Source: Eutreptiella sp. 'Long Island Sound 2002'
Taxonomy: Eukaryota; Euglenozoa; Euglenophyceae; Eutreptiales; Eutreptiaceae
Reading direction: 5' to 3'
NCBI GenBank assembly: GCA_964036045.1
Contig: OZ038381.1
Location: forward strand, 116,581,790-116,645,789
Length of the DNA: 64,000 bases
The notes below the pieces were generated by a model. The model saw only the letters and a program-made list of their open reading frames with translations, was not told where the DNA came from and did not search any database. The position numbers and the translations under genes were made by a program. How positions within the stretch are numbered: the first letter of the stretch is position 1; each line of letters begins with the position of its first letter. Of the stretch, positions 1-8,864 are shown piece by piece.

Positions 1-2006
1 GCCCAGCGTTAATGCGTGGGAGCAGGTGGCTTTGGTGTTGTGCTGCGGCCCGTCTGCGGGCGGTGTGGAGGGCGGCGCTGTCGGCGGGAGGGGGCGCGTG
101 GTGGGTGGGCCTTTTGCGTGGGGTCGGGGCGACCTGTAGGGGGTGCTTCCATGCCGGGCGTGGGTGGTGTTGCGGTGGCTGGAGGCCAGGGTAGGTGGTG
201 AAGGTGTATACGGTGATGGGGGAGCGCTCATGCGTGGCCTGGAGGTAGTAGTGGTCGCGACCCGTGTTGTGGGTGACGATGACGTTGGGCGTTGGTATGT
301 CGTAGTGGAGTGCGGTATTGGGGAGTTGTCTGGTGATGCGTGCCGTCGCGTCCCCTGTTTTGGGGGCGGTGTCCTGGGGCACGAGGATGTGGACTGCCCA
401 CGCATCGTGGGCGGGGAGGTCGAGGTCCGGTAGGGTGGGATGAATGGGGCGTCCCCGGAAGTGTGCGAAAGCTGGGTTGTGGCGTGCCGCCGTTGCCTTG
501 ATGATGGACGGTGCCCATTGGGGTGGCGCCCCAACTTGCTGGGCCATGGCGGCGACGGCGCGGGCGATCGCCGTGAGGTCTGGGCCGATGCCAGGCTGGT
601 CTGCCGGTGGTTGCAGGCCCCCTTCTGGTGCGGGGTGGTGCCACCATAGGGTGTAGCCCTTTTGTGTGTTATCGTGGGGGGTGTGCACGAGGCCCTGGTG
701 GTTGGAGATGGCGGTCTTGAGGGCTTCCGCTGCCTCGCGGTGGAGGGTGCGCGTGTAGGCCCAGACTCCGGTGGGGGGGGCCGCCCCGGTGTGGGATTCG
801 GCCGTGGTGGGGGCCGGTTCGAGGGTGTGACTGGTGAGGGAGGGTCTGTGCAGCCCTTCGTGCAGGGAGGCGCACACGTGTGCCCACCTGTCCGCCCATC
901 CCTGTTGGGCGCTTCCTGTGTCTGCTCCTGCGGGTAGTCGCACGATGACCACGTGCCAGGGGTGTGACCCCGGTACTACGGTGGGGGGTGTGGTGTGCTC
1001 GTGAGCGTGTAGCCATACTGCGATGTCCGCGTTCGCCGTCACGTAGTCCTCTCCTTCTGCTGTGTGGACGTTTTCGACGGCGGCCTCTCCTTCCAGGGTG
1101 AGGAGGAGGTGTGTGCCGGGGGGCTGCGCGTGCGTCTCCGCGTCCCGGAGCCACAGGTACGTGAGCGCCACGGCGCCGGGGAGGATTTCCCCCCACGTGA
1201 AGGTGCCTTCGGGTGATGCCCACTGCAGGGGCAGTGTGCGGCGTCCCCGCGAGTCGTTGGTGGCATGGTAGTCGTGGGGGAGGTGACGTTTGGTGAGCCG
1301 GTGCGGCATGCGTTCGGTGGTGGCCGTGGGGGGGTCCCAATTACATTCCTCCGGTGGGGGTGCGTCTGCGTCGTCCTCCTGGGGCTGGGCCAGCGGCAGC
1401 GCCTGTGCATTGGGTGCGGCGTCGGGTAATCCGCTGTGCGTGAGGGTGTAGAAGCCCTCGGGGGTGAGTTGGAGGACGATGTCCCACTTGGCCGTTTGCT
1501 CTGGGGACCACTGGTGGGGCCCGTCCTGCGGTCGGTGGAGGGTGACCTGGTGGCCCCATCTCCAGCTGTGGTAGGCGAGGAGGCTGAGGACGGTGTCTTG
1601 CTCCGGGTCCTCCACGCTTTCCATGTATGCCGTCATGTCGGTGACGTCGACGGCGTACTCGTCCTCCCATTCTTGTGTGGGGGTGCCTGGACGGGGGGGG
1701 GGCGGTGGTGTACCCGTGGAGTCCCGGCCCCGTGACGTCGGGCAGGTCGCGCTCGAGTGACGTCCGGTACTCGGCGGGCCCGTTGCTGGCTTCGTGGGTG
1801 GGGGGGTGGCGCCGCAGGGCGTTGGACAGGTGCGTCCAGGGCGCCCTCTCGCGGGGGGGGGGCCGCGGGGGGGCATTTTGCGGGTTGGGGTCTGGGGGGC
1901 TGCTTGTTGTGGGCTCGAGCTCCGGCGGGGTGAGGTCCATATGATGCTCTGTGTCCTCCGTGTGTTGGAGTTCCAGTTCTAGCAGGCTGTCGATGTCCAG
2001 GGCCAT
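1..2006 (-). pseudogene. ORF1 protein of copy A, partial and frameshifted
   Basis: The frame starts at an ATG at 2,006 (product beginning MALDIDSLLELELQ) and continues to the window edge. A run of C (plus-strand G run near 1,690-1,700) is one base longer than the frame needs. Downstream of that point I find no stop to position 1, including the stretch beginning MESVEDPEQ at 1,624. Where copy C has a TAA at 33,202 this copy has a Tyr codon followed by ATG, so copy C lost an intact codon. The product matches the copy C ORF1 at an estimated 90 per cent or more by eye. I recognise no named domain. By position it is the ORF1 (nucleoprotein-like) product of a non-LTR retrotransposon, which is inference. 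Confidence 0.7.
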
Positions 2007-4879
2007 GGGGTCATCTTGCGTGTCCACGTGCTGGGGTGCTGCTTCATGGCACGGTGGGCGTGTGATGCTGGTGCTCGGGGCACGTGCGGCGGCCGGTGCG
2101 GGGTCGTGCGCCGGGGGAGGCGCGCCCTTTGGCGTGGCTGTGGTGTGTGGCTGCACGCTGGTGGCTGTCCTGGCCGGTGGTGTTGCCCCTGTGTGCGGTT
2201 CGGGTTGTGGCCGGTGGTGGGTGTTGAGCTGGCGCGAGGTGTGCGGGGTTTCCAGGGGTGGTGCCGGTGGGGTGGGGTGCGGAGTCGGCGGGGCGTGGCT
2301 TCGTTCCTGTGTTGGTGGGCTGTGGTGTCCCGTGCCCCCGGGTGGGGGAGGGGGGTGCGGTGCGGTATGGTGGTGTTGTGCTGTGTGGTGGCCTTCCCGT
2401 TCGGGGGGGGGGGCACCGTGTCCAGGTCTGGTGGGGTGGGCTGTCGCCTGTGGTTTGTCCTCTGGATGTGTGGGGCAGCCCCGCGTGGTCTCTTGATCGT
2501 TCTCCTGGTGTGTTTCAGTACGTGGCCTGTGCGGGGTTGGTGTGGCGTAGGGCCTGGGGTCCCCTGGGGCGGGGTGTGCGGGACTGGAGTGTCGCAACCA
2601 GGGGGGTGTGGTCGTGTGGTGCTTGGGGGTGCAGGCCCGCCGTTGGGTGGGCCCGTTGGTGTGGGGTATTGCGTTTGCGGGGTCCGCGGGTCGGTGGGTC
2701 GCGGCTGCTTGGGCGTGTTGTGGCCCCGGTGCGGTGCCCGCGGGTGGTGAGTGGCGGTGTGTGGTTGGGGTGTATCGTTTTCACGGTGGGAGGGGGGCTA
2801 TTTGCTCGGGTGTGGGGTGGGCCCGTGGTAGGATGCCGGCGGGTAGCGGGTGTCGGGGCCGCACTGTGGGTGGGTATTCCGCGGCGTCCCCTTGGTGCGT
2901 CCCGTGGTGGCCTCTGGTCGGCTGGCTGAAGGGGGTTTTTGGGGTGTACCGCATCCATGGGGGCACCATTGTGTGTTGGGGCGCCGCAGCGGTGGGTGCG
3001 GCGGGTTGTGGGGGTGGGGCTTGTGTCGGTGTCGACCGTGTGTTTGGCGGCGGTGTGTCGTGTGTCGTCCTCGGCGGCTCCTCTTGGTGGTCTGTTGTGG
3101 TGGTGCCTGGGGGGTGGTCTTGGGCTTTGCGGTTCCTGGGAGGGTGCGGGACATGCGGGGTCGGGCTGGCTGGGGGGCGGGGGGGGGCGCGCGTGTGTGG
3201 GCTTGCGTGTTTGCCCTCTGTTCCCCCCGTGGCCCCTTCTTCTGCCTGTCCCTTACTCCTCTCTTTTCGCTGGCTTGTTTGGCTTTGTTTTTTTTTCTTT
3301 TGGGGGGGGGGGTGGCTGGGGTGCTGTGCGTGGGTGTGGGTGTGTGCCGGTGTCGGCTCCCGGTTCCCAGACCGCCAGGGTGGGTGGCTGTGGCTCCTGG
3401 TTAGTTTCCGGGTGGCGTGGCCGGGCGTGGGCGTGCGTGTGGGTGTGTTCGTGGCGTGGGCTGATGGGGTGGTGGGTAGTGTGGGCGTGGTTGGTTTGTG
3501 TGGGTGTCGGGTATGTGTGCGCCGAAGGCGCAGTGGGTTGGGCTGGGGCACCGTGGGCGATGCAATGGGTGGAGGTGATGCTGGTGGCGCCTACGGGGGG
3601 GTGCTGTAGGCGTCAGAACGGGTCTGTGTTGTTGACGTGGGTGCTTCGGGTGACGCGCCGGGCGGCGACGGGGTTGGTGACGTTGTTGGTGTCATAGGTG
3701 ACGGGGCGGGCGCTGGGGGGGCCTGCGGCTCCGGTGGTCGCTGTAAGTGGTGCAGTGGGTGGTGGCGCGACTGGTGGTGCCGGCGGTGAGGGTGCTGCCG
3801 GCAACGTCGATGGTGAGGGCGCTGTGGGTGATGTCATGGGTGGTGGCGATGTTGATGTGGGTGCTGCAGGTGGTGTGCCCGCTGGTGGCGCCGCTGGTAC
3901 TGTCCCTACGTAGGGTGTTGCCGGGGGTGCTGTGGGCGGTGGTGTCGTCGGTGGTGCCGATGGCGAGGGTGACGTAGGCGATGCACTGGGTGACGGTGAG
4001 GCCGGTGTGTGCCGTAGGTGACGCGTTGGGCACGGGTGGTGGAGGGCCGGAGGGGGGTTTGCCGTTGGTGCAACGGGCGATGGTGGCGTTGGTGCTGCAG
4101 GTGGTGGCTTGGGCGTTGGTGCTGTTGGTGATGCCAACGGGGTGGTTTGTCTGCCTGTCTGCCCGCGGAGTCGGTGCCGGCGTTGGGCGGTTGCCTGTGC
4201 GTGTGGTGGTCGGTGCGCCGGGCGCTTGGTGGGCGTGGCCGGGTGCGGGTGTGCGTGTTGGTGTGTACGTGGCGCGGGCTGCGGGGGGTCTGCGGGCGTC
4301 GGGTGCGCTGTTGCCGTGCGTGTGGTGGTTCGTGTTGTCTGGTGGAGCGTGGCCGGTGTGTGCGTTGCGTGGGTGTTGTGGGGTCTGGTCGGCGTGGGTG
4401 GTGTCGGTGTGGGTGTTTGGGGTTGGGTGCTGGTTGTGGGCGTGTCGTTCGCGTCGTGCAGTCGGGCGTGATGGTGGTGCCGCTAGCGGCGTCGATGGTG
4501 ACGGTGCTGCAGGTGGTAAGGGTGGGACGGTGGTGTTGGCGGTTTCCGGTGTGGGTGGTGTGAAGTGTGGGGGTGTGGCAGGTGTGGTGCGGGGCGGATG
4601 GTGGTGTGCTTGGCGTCGGCGTCGCGAGTGCTGCCGGGGGGGAGGGTGTTGTTGGTGTTGTTGTGGGCGGCCGGTGGCGGGTGGTGGTGGTGGTTGTGGC
4701 TGGACTGCTTGGTGGTTGTGGTGTCGGCGGGTGGCTCTGTGTGTGATGGCGGGTGGGCGTGCTTGGTGGTGATGATGGTGTGTCCTTGCGGGTGGTGTTG
4801 GGTGTGGTACAATTGGGCGTGTGGTTTGCGATAACTGAGCACTCACCCCTCCGGGTGGCGCGGGCCCGGTGGTCCGGTA
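2007..4879 (-). other. Pro/Thr/His-rich leader of copy A
   Basis: This long GC-rich stretch lies between the 64-bp array and ORF1. The minus strand is C/A-rich, so several frames stay open and encode low-complexity Pro, Thr and His runs. It contains many homopolymer G runs on the plus strand (for example near 1,690, 2,405 and 3,300). The section from about 1 to 4,480 is the reverse complement of 30,266-34,800. Whether any part is translated cannot be decided, because the frames look like products of base skew. Nothing resembling a recognised domain is present. Confidence 0.6.
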
Positions 4880-4899
4880 GCCCGTCCGGCAGGTGGCGC

Positions 4900-5255
4900 C
4901 GGATGCTCACGCGTCCCTCCGGGCGGCGGCTGCTCCGTAGCCGGCAGGGGCTGGGTTCACTGCCGGGCGCACACACGTCCCTCCGGACGGCGGCTGTTTC
5001 GTAGCCGGCAGGGGCTGGGTTCACTGCCGGGCGCACACACGTCCGTCCGGACGGCGGCTGTTTCGTAGCCGGCAGGGGGTGGGTTCACTGCCGGGCGCAC
5101 ACACGTCCATCCGGACGGCGGCTGTTTCGTAGCCGGCAGGGGCTGGGTTCACTGCCGGGCGCACACACGTCCATCCGGACGGCGGCTGGTTCGTAGCCGG
5201 CAGGGGCTGGGTTCACTGCCGGGCGCACACACGTCCATCCGGACGGCGGCTGTCG
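4900..5255 (-). repeat. 64-bp tandem array, copy A (about 5.5 units)
   Basis: A conserved TTCACTGCCGGGCGC segment recurs at 4,956, 5,020, 5,084, 5,148 and 5,212, exactly 64 bp apart. Each unit contains a CGTCCGGACG-type palindrome. An inverted-orientation array of the same unit lies at 13,850-14,240. A single partial unit is embedded in the 65-bp array at about 7,395-7,490. The position upstream of the leader suggests 5' untranslated monomers of the retrotransposon. Confidence 0.9.
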
Positions 5256-5758
5256 CGCTGTGGGGACTGCGGGGCTTGGACTTGTTCTTGGCGGCTCGTT
5301 CGTCGTCGGGTGTGGGTGTTTGCCGTGGTGGTGTCGTGTTTTTGTGCCGTGGTGCGTGCTGGCGTGCGGTGCTGCGTGTGTGCTCTGCTTGGCCTGTGTG
5401 TGGCGCGCGCTCCTTGCCCGGGCGTGCTGCTGCGCAGGCGCGGGGACACACCCTCTCTCTGGCGGGCCCGTTTGGCTCCATGGCGGGCCCTGTTGGTGCC
5501 CGGCTGTGGCCCGGCGCGCGGCAGTGGGGTGTGTGCACGTTGGGGGGGGGGGGGGTTCGGACCCCTCTTCCTGTTTTCCCCGCCTTGTCCCTCTGTCCCT
5601 CTTCGCCGGCCTGCCCTGCCTGCCCACCCTCTTCGTACCCGCTGGGTTGGCCTTGGCCGGTCGGTTGGTCTTGGCGGTCTGACATTGTGTTTCTTTCCTG
5701 CAGGGCGGCGTGGGCTGGGTTCGTTTTGGGGGCGGGTTGCTCGTGTGGTGTGCCGCGC
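5256..5758 (-). other. Spacer between 64-bp and 65-bp arrays, copy A
   Basis: This stretch of about 500 bp is largely non-repetitive and is matched in inverted orientation by 13,340-13,850. It holds a 12-base G run near 5,541. Its frames are open on the plus strand only because they join the stop-poor 65-bp array. I see no gene. Confidence 0.7.
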
Positions 5759-7300
5759 CGCTTGGCTCCTGTTCACCGGTGTGCACGCTCCGTGTGTGGT
5801 GTCGTGTGTACGGTGTCCTGGGCCTCCCGGCTCCTGTTCACCGGTGTGCACGCCCTGCGTGTGGTGTCGCTTGTACGGCGTCCTGGGCCTCCCGGCTCCT
5901 GTTCACCGGTGTGCACGCCCTGCGTGTGGTGTCGCGTGTACGGCGTCCTGGGCCTCCCGGCCCCTGTTCACCGGTGCGCACGCTCTGCGTGTGGCGTTGC
6001 GTGTACGGCGTCCTGGGCCTCCCGGCTCCTGTTCACCGGCGTGCACGCTCTGCGTGTGGTGTTGCGTGTACGGCGTCCTGGGCCTCCCGGCTCCTGTTCA
6101 CCAGTGTGCACGCCCTGCGTGCGGTGTCGCGTGTACGGCGTCCTGGGCCTCCCGGCTCCTGTTCACCGGTGCGCACGCTCTGCGTGTGGCGTTGCGTGTA
6201 CGGCGTCCTGGGCCTCCCGGCTCCTGTTCACCGGTGTGCACGCCCTGCGTGTGGTGTCGTGTGTACGGTGTCCTGGGCCTCCCGGCTCCTGTTCACCGGT
6301 GCGCACGTCTTGCGTGTGGTGTCGCGTGTACGGCGTCCTGGGCCTCCCGGCTCCTGTTCACCGGTCTGCACGCCCTGTGTGTGGTGTCGCGTGTACGGCG
6401 TCCTGGGCCTCCCGGCCCCTGTTCACCGGTGCGCACGCTCTGCGTGTGGCGTTGCGTGTACGGCGTCCTGGGCCTCCCGGCTCCTGTTCACCGGCGTGCA
6501 CGCCCTGCGTGTGGTGTTGCGTGTACGGCGTCCTGGGCCTCCCGGCTCCTGTTCACCGGTGTGCACGCCCTGCGTGTGGTGTCGCGTGTACGGCGTCCTG
6601 GGCCTCCCGGCTCCTGTTCACCGGTGCGCACGCTCTGCGTGTGGCGTTGCGTGTACGGCGTCTTGGGCCTCCCGGCTCCTGTTCACCGGTGTGCACGCCT
6701 TGCGTGCGGTGTCGCGTGTACGGCGTCCTGGGCCTCCCGGCTCCTGTTCACCGGTGTGCACGCCCTGTGTGTGGTGTCGCGTGTACGGTGTTCTGGGCCT
6801 CCCGGCTCCTGTTCACCGGTGTGCACGCTCTGTGCGTGGTGTTGTGTGTACGGTGTCCTGGGCCTCCCGGCTCCTGTTCACCGGTGCGCACGCTCTGCGT
6901 GTGGCGTTGCGTGTACGGCGTCCTGGGCCTCCCGGCTCCTGTTCACCGGTGTGCACGCTCTGTGTGTGGTGTTGCGTGTACGGCGTCCTGGGCCTCCCAG
7001 CTTCTGTTCGCCGGTGCGAACGCTCTGCGTGTGGTGTTGCGTGTACGGCGTCCTGGGCCTCCTGGCTCCTGTTTACCGGTGTGCACGCTCTGTGTGTGGT
7101 GTCGCGTGTACGGCGTCCTGGGCCTCCCGGCTCCTGTTCACCGGTGTGCACGCCCTGCGTGTGGTGTTGCGTGTACGGTGCCCTGGGCTCCCTGGCTCCT
7201 GTTCACCGGTGCACACGCCCTGCGTGTTGTGTTGTGCGTACGGTGTCCTGGGCCTCCCGGCTCCTGTTCACCGGTGTGTACGCTCTGTGTGAGTGTGTGG
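5759..7300 (-). repeat. 65-bp tandem array, copy A main block (about 23 units)
   Basis: The segment GTTCACCGGTGTGCACGC recurs every 65 bp (for example 5,771, 5,836, 5,901). Units differ by a few substitutions and carry a CACCGGTG palindrome. Because 65 is not a multiple of three and the unit has no stop in any plus-strand frame, three overlapping frames stay open here, the longest 977 codons. These are artefacts of the repeat, not genes. The same unit occurs at 7,490-7,870, at 12,830-13,340 and at 58,725-58,905. Its position at the 5' end of copies A and C suggests promoter monomers, as in mouse L1; that role is inferred. Confidence 0.93.
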
Positions 7301-7489
7301 TGGCGGGTGGGCGTGCTTGGTGGTGGTGTTGGTGTGTCCTTGCGGGTGGTGTTGGGTGTGGTACCATTGGGCGTGTGGTTTGCGTTAACTGGGCAATCAC
7401 CCCTCCGGGTGGCGCGGGCCCGGTGGTCCGGTAGCCCGTCCGGCAGGTGGCGCCGGGTGCTCACGCGTCCCTCCGGACGGCGGCGTGGT
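7301..7489 (-). repeat. Leader and 64-bp unit fragment embedded in the 65-bp array
   Basis: This stretch matches 4,740-4,990: the end of the leader (GGTACCATTGGGCGTG, with ATTGGGCGTG also at 4,810), the segment CTCCGGGTGGCGCGGGCCCG, then one 64-bp unit. It is flanked on both sides by 65-bp units. It probably moved in by unequal exchange or template switching between the two arrays. Confidence 0.75.
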
Positions 7490-7870
7490 GTTGCGTGTAC
7501 GGCGTCCTGGGCCTCCCGGCTCCTGTTCACCGGTGTGCACGCTCTGTGTGTACGGTGTCCTGGGCCTCCCGGCTCCTGTTCACCGGTGCGCACGCCCTGC
7601 GTGTGGTGTTGCGTGTACGGTGTCCTGGGCCTTCCGGCTCCTGTTCACCGGTGTGCATGCTCTGTGTGCGTGTGCGGTGTCCTGGGCCTCCCAGCTCCTG
7701 TTCACCGGTGTGCACGCTTTGTGTGTGGTGGTGCGTGTACGGCGTCCTGGGCCTCCCGGCTCCCGTTCACCGGTGTGCACGCTCTGTGTGTGGTGTTGTG
7801 TGTACGGTGTCCTGGGCCTCCCGGCTCGTGTTCACCGGTGTGCACGCCCTGTGCGTGGTGTTGCGTGTGC
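7490..7870 (-). repeat. 65-bp tandem array, second block (about 6 units)
   Basis: GTTCACCGG-containing units recur near 7,525, 7,580, 7,643, 7,698, 7,763 and 7,828. Some are shortened to about 55 bp, so this block is less regular than the main one. From 7,870 to about 8,110 the units decay into recognisable but divergent versions (GTCCTGGG followed by TGTTCTCCGGTG). Confidence 0.85.
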
Positions 7871-8124
7871 CGTTTGGCCCTTTTGCGCTCGTGTGGTGCG
7901 TGTTGTGTTGTGCGTGTGGTGTCCTGGGACACTTGGTTCGTGTTCTCCGGTGTCGCGGTGTGTTGCGGTGTGTGTGTGGTGTCCGGTGTGCGGTGCTGTG
8001 TGTGCGGTGTCCTGGGCCTCCTGGCCCCTGTTCTCCGGTGCGCGTGCTCGGTGTGTTGCGTGGTGTGTGCGGTGTGGGTGTGGGTGCGTGCTCGCGTGTG
8101 CCATACTGTGGCCGCGTCGTTGCG

Positions 8125-8575
8125 GACTCTTTGTTTTTGCGGATACATTTTTCTTTACACATTGCTCCCTATGGCGTCTGATTTATTCTTCCCGTTTTGG
8201 ACTCTTTGATTTTGGCGACGCCCAAGAGTAAGCGTGTCTTAATGCATGCATGGCGGTGTATGTTATTTACGCGTTGGTTTGCGGATTCTTTGCATTTTGC
8301 GGCGCCCAAGAGTAGGCGTGTGTGTTTAATGCATTCATGCTATGCCACTTATTCTTCATGTCTTGGACTCTTTGTTTTTTGCGTCGCCCAAGAGTAAGCG
8401 TGTCTTAATGCTTGCATGGCGGCATATGCTACTTAACCGTTGGTTTGCGGACTCTTTGTATTTTGCGACGCCCAAGAGTAGGCGTGTTCGTTTAATGCAT
8501 TCATGCTATGCTACTTATTCTTTGTGTCTTGGACTCTTTGTTTTTTGCGACGCCCAAGAGTAAGCGTGTCTTAAT
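8125..8575 (+). repeat. 82/84-bp alternating tandem repeat (about 166-bp dimer)
   Basis: The phrase ACTCTTTG, followed by CGACGCCCAAGAGTA and GCGTGT, recurs at 8,201, 8,285, 8,367, 8,451 and 8,533. Spacing alternates 84 and 82 bp, which implies a two-part higher-order unit. A further lone copy is at 8,746-8,790. The repeat is AT-richer than its neighbours. It lies between the 5' end of copy A and the truncated end of copy B. Confidence 0.88.
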
Positions 8576-8864
8576 GGGCTCAAAGGTGGGTTGGGAGGTG
8601 CATGGAGAAGGAAAAAGGAAGAGGAAGCGTGCAATTCGGAGGGTGTGGCGTGTTAGTTATCCATTTCTCCGGTGTTTACGCGCCGCTGGTGATGCGGTTG
8701 TCTTTACCTATACGGTGTTTTAGGGGGCGGGTGGCACGGTTTGTGGACTCTTTGTTTTTTGCGACGCCCAAGAGTAAGCGTGTCTTAATGTATGCAAGGC
8801 CTACTGGGCGCACGCGCGACCTACTAGTGGGCGCTGTTGAGCTCCAAGGCGTCGCCCTCTGGCT
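8576..8864. other. Short non-coding stretch with one satellite unit
   Basis: This segment holds a purine-rich patch (8,600-8,640) and one isolated unit of the 82/84-bp repeat at 8,746-8,790. I see no gene. Confidence 0.5.

Larger units (their letters stand above)
1..8110 (-). mobile_element. Copy A of the long non-LTR retrotransposon, 5' part
   Basis: Read on the minus strand from about 8,110 to 1, this holds a 65-bp tandem array, a spacer, a 64-bp tandem array, a long Pro/Thr/His-rich leader and most of ORF1. The same order and closely similar sequence occur on the plus strand at 12,830-14,861 and 30,266-35,079. The element runs off the left edge, so its ORF2 and ORF3 are not visible. Copy A lacks the LTR and DNA-transposon insertions found in copy C, so it serves as a reference for the uninterrupted arrangement. 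Assignment to the non-LTR class is by homology to copy C, which carries the endonuclease and reverse transcriptase. Confidence 0.8.

Noticed and set aside
1-4860. Many Pro/Thr/His-rich frames on the minus strand and Val/Gly/Cys-rich frames on the plus strand
   Set aside because: Base skew suppresses stops in several phases at once. The frames overlap, are low-complexity and contain no motifs.
4900-5255. CRISPR-like regular repeat spacing
   Set aside because: The units are contiguous 64-bp tandem copies without unique spacers, and no cas genes are present in this eukaryotic sequence.
5276-8209. A 977-codon plus-strand open frame and two overlapping long frames of 660 and 574 codons
   Set aside because: They read a stop-free 65-bp tandem repeat. 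As 65 is not divisible by three, all three frames stay open and encode the same unit in different phases. The product is a Cys/Pro/Val repeat with no family resemblance.
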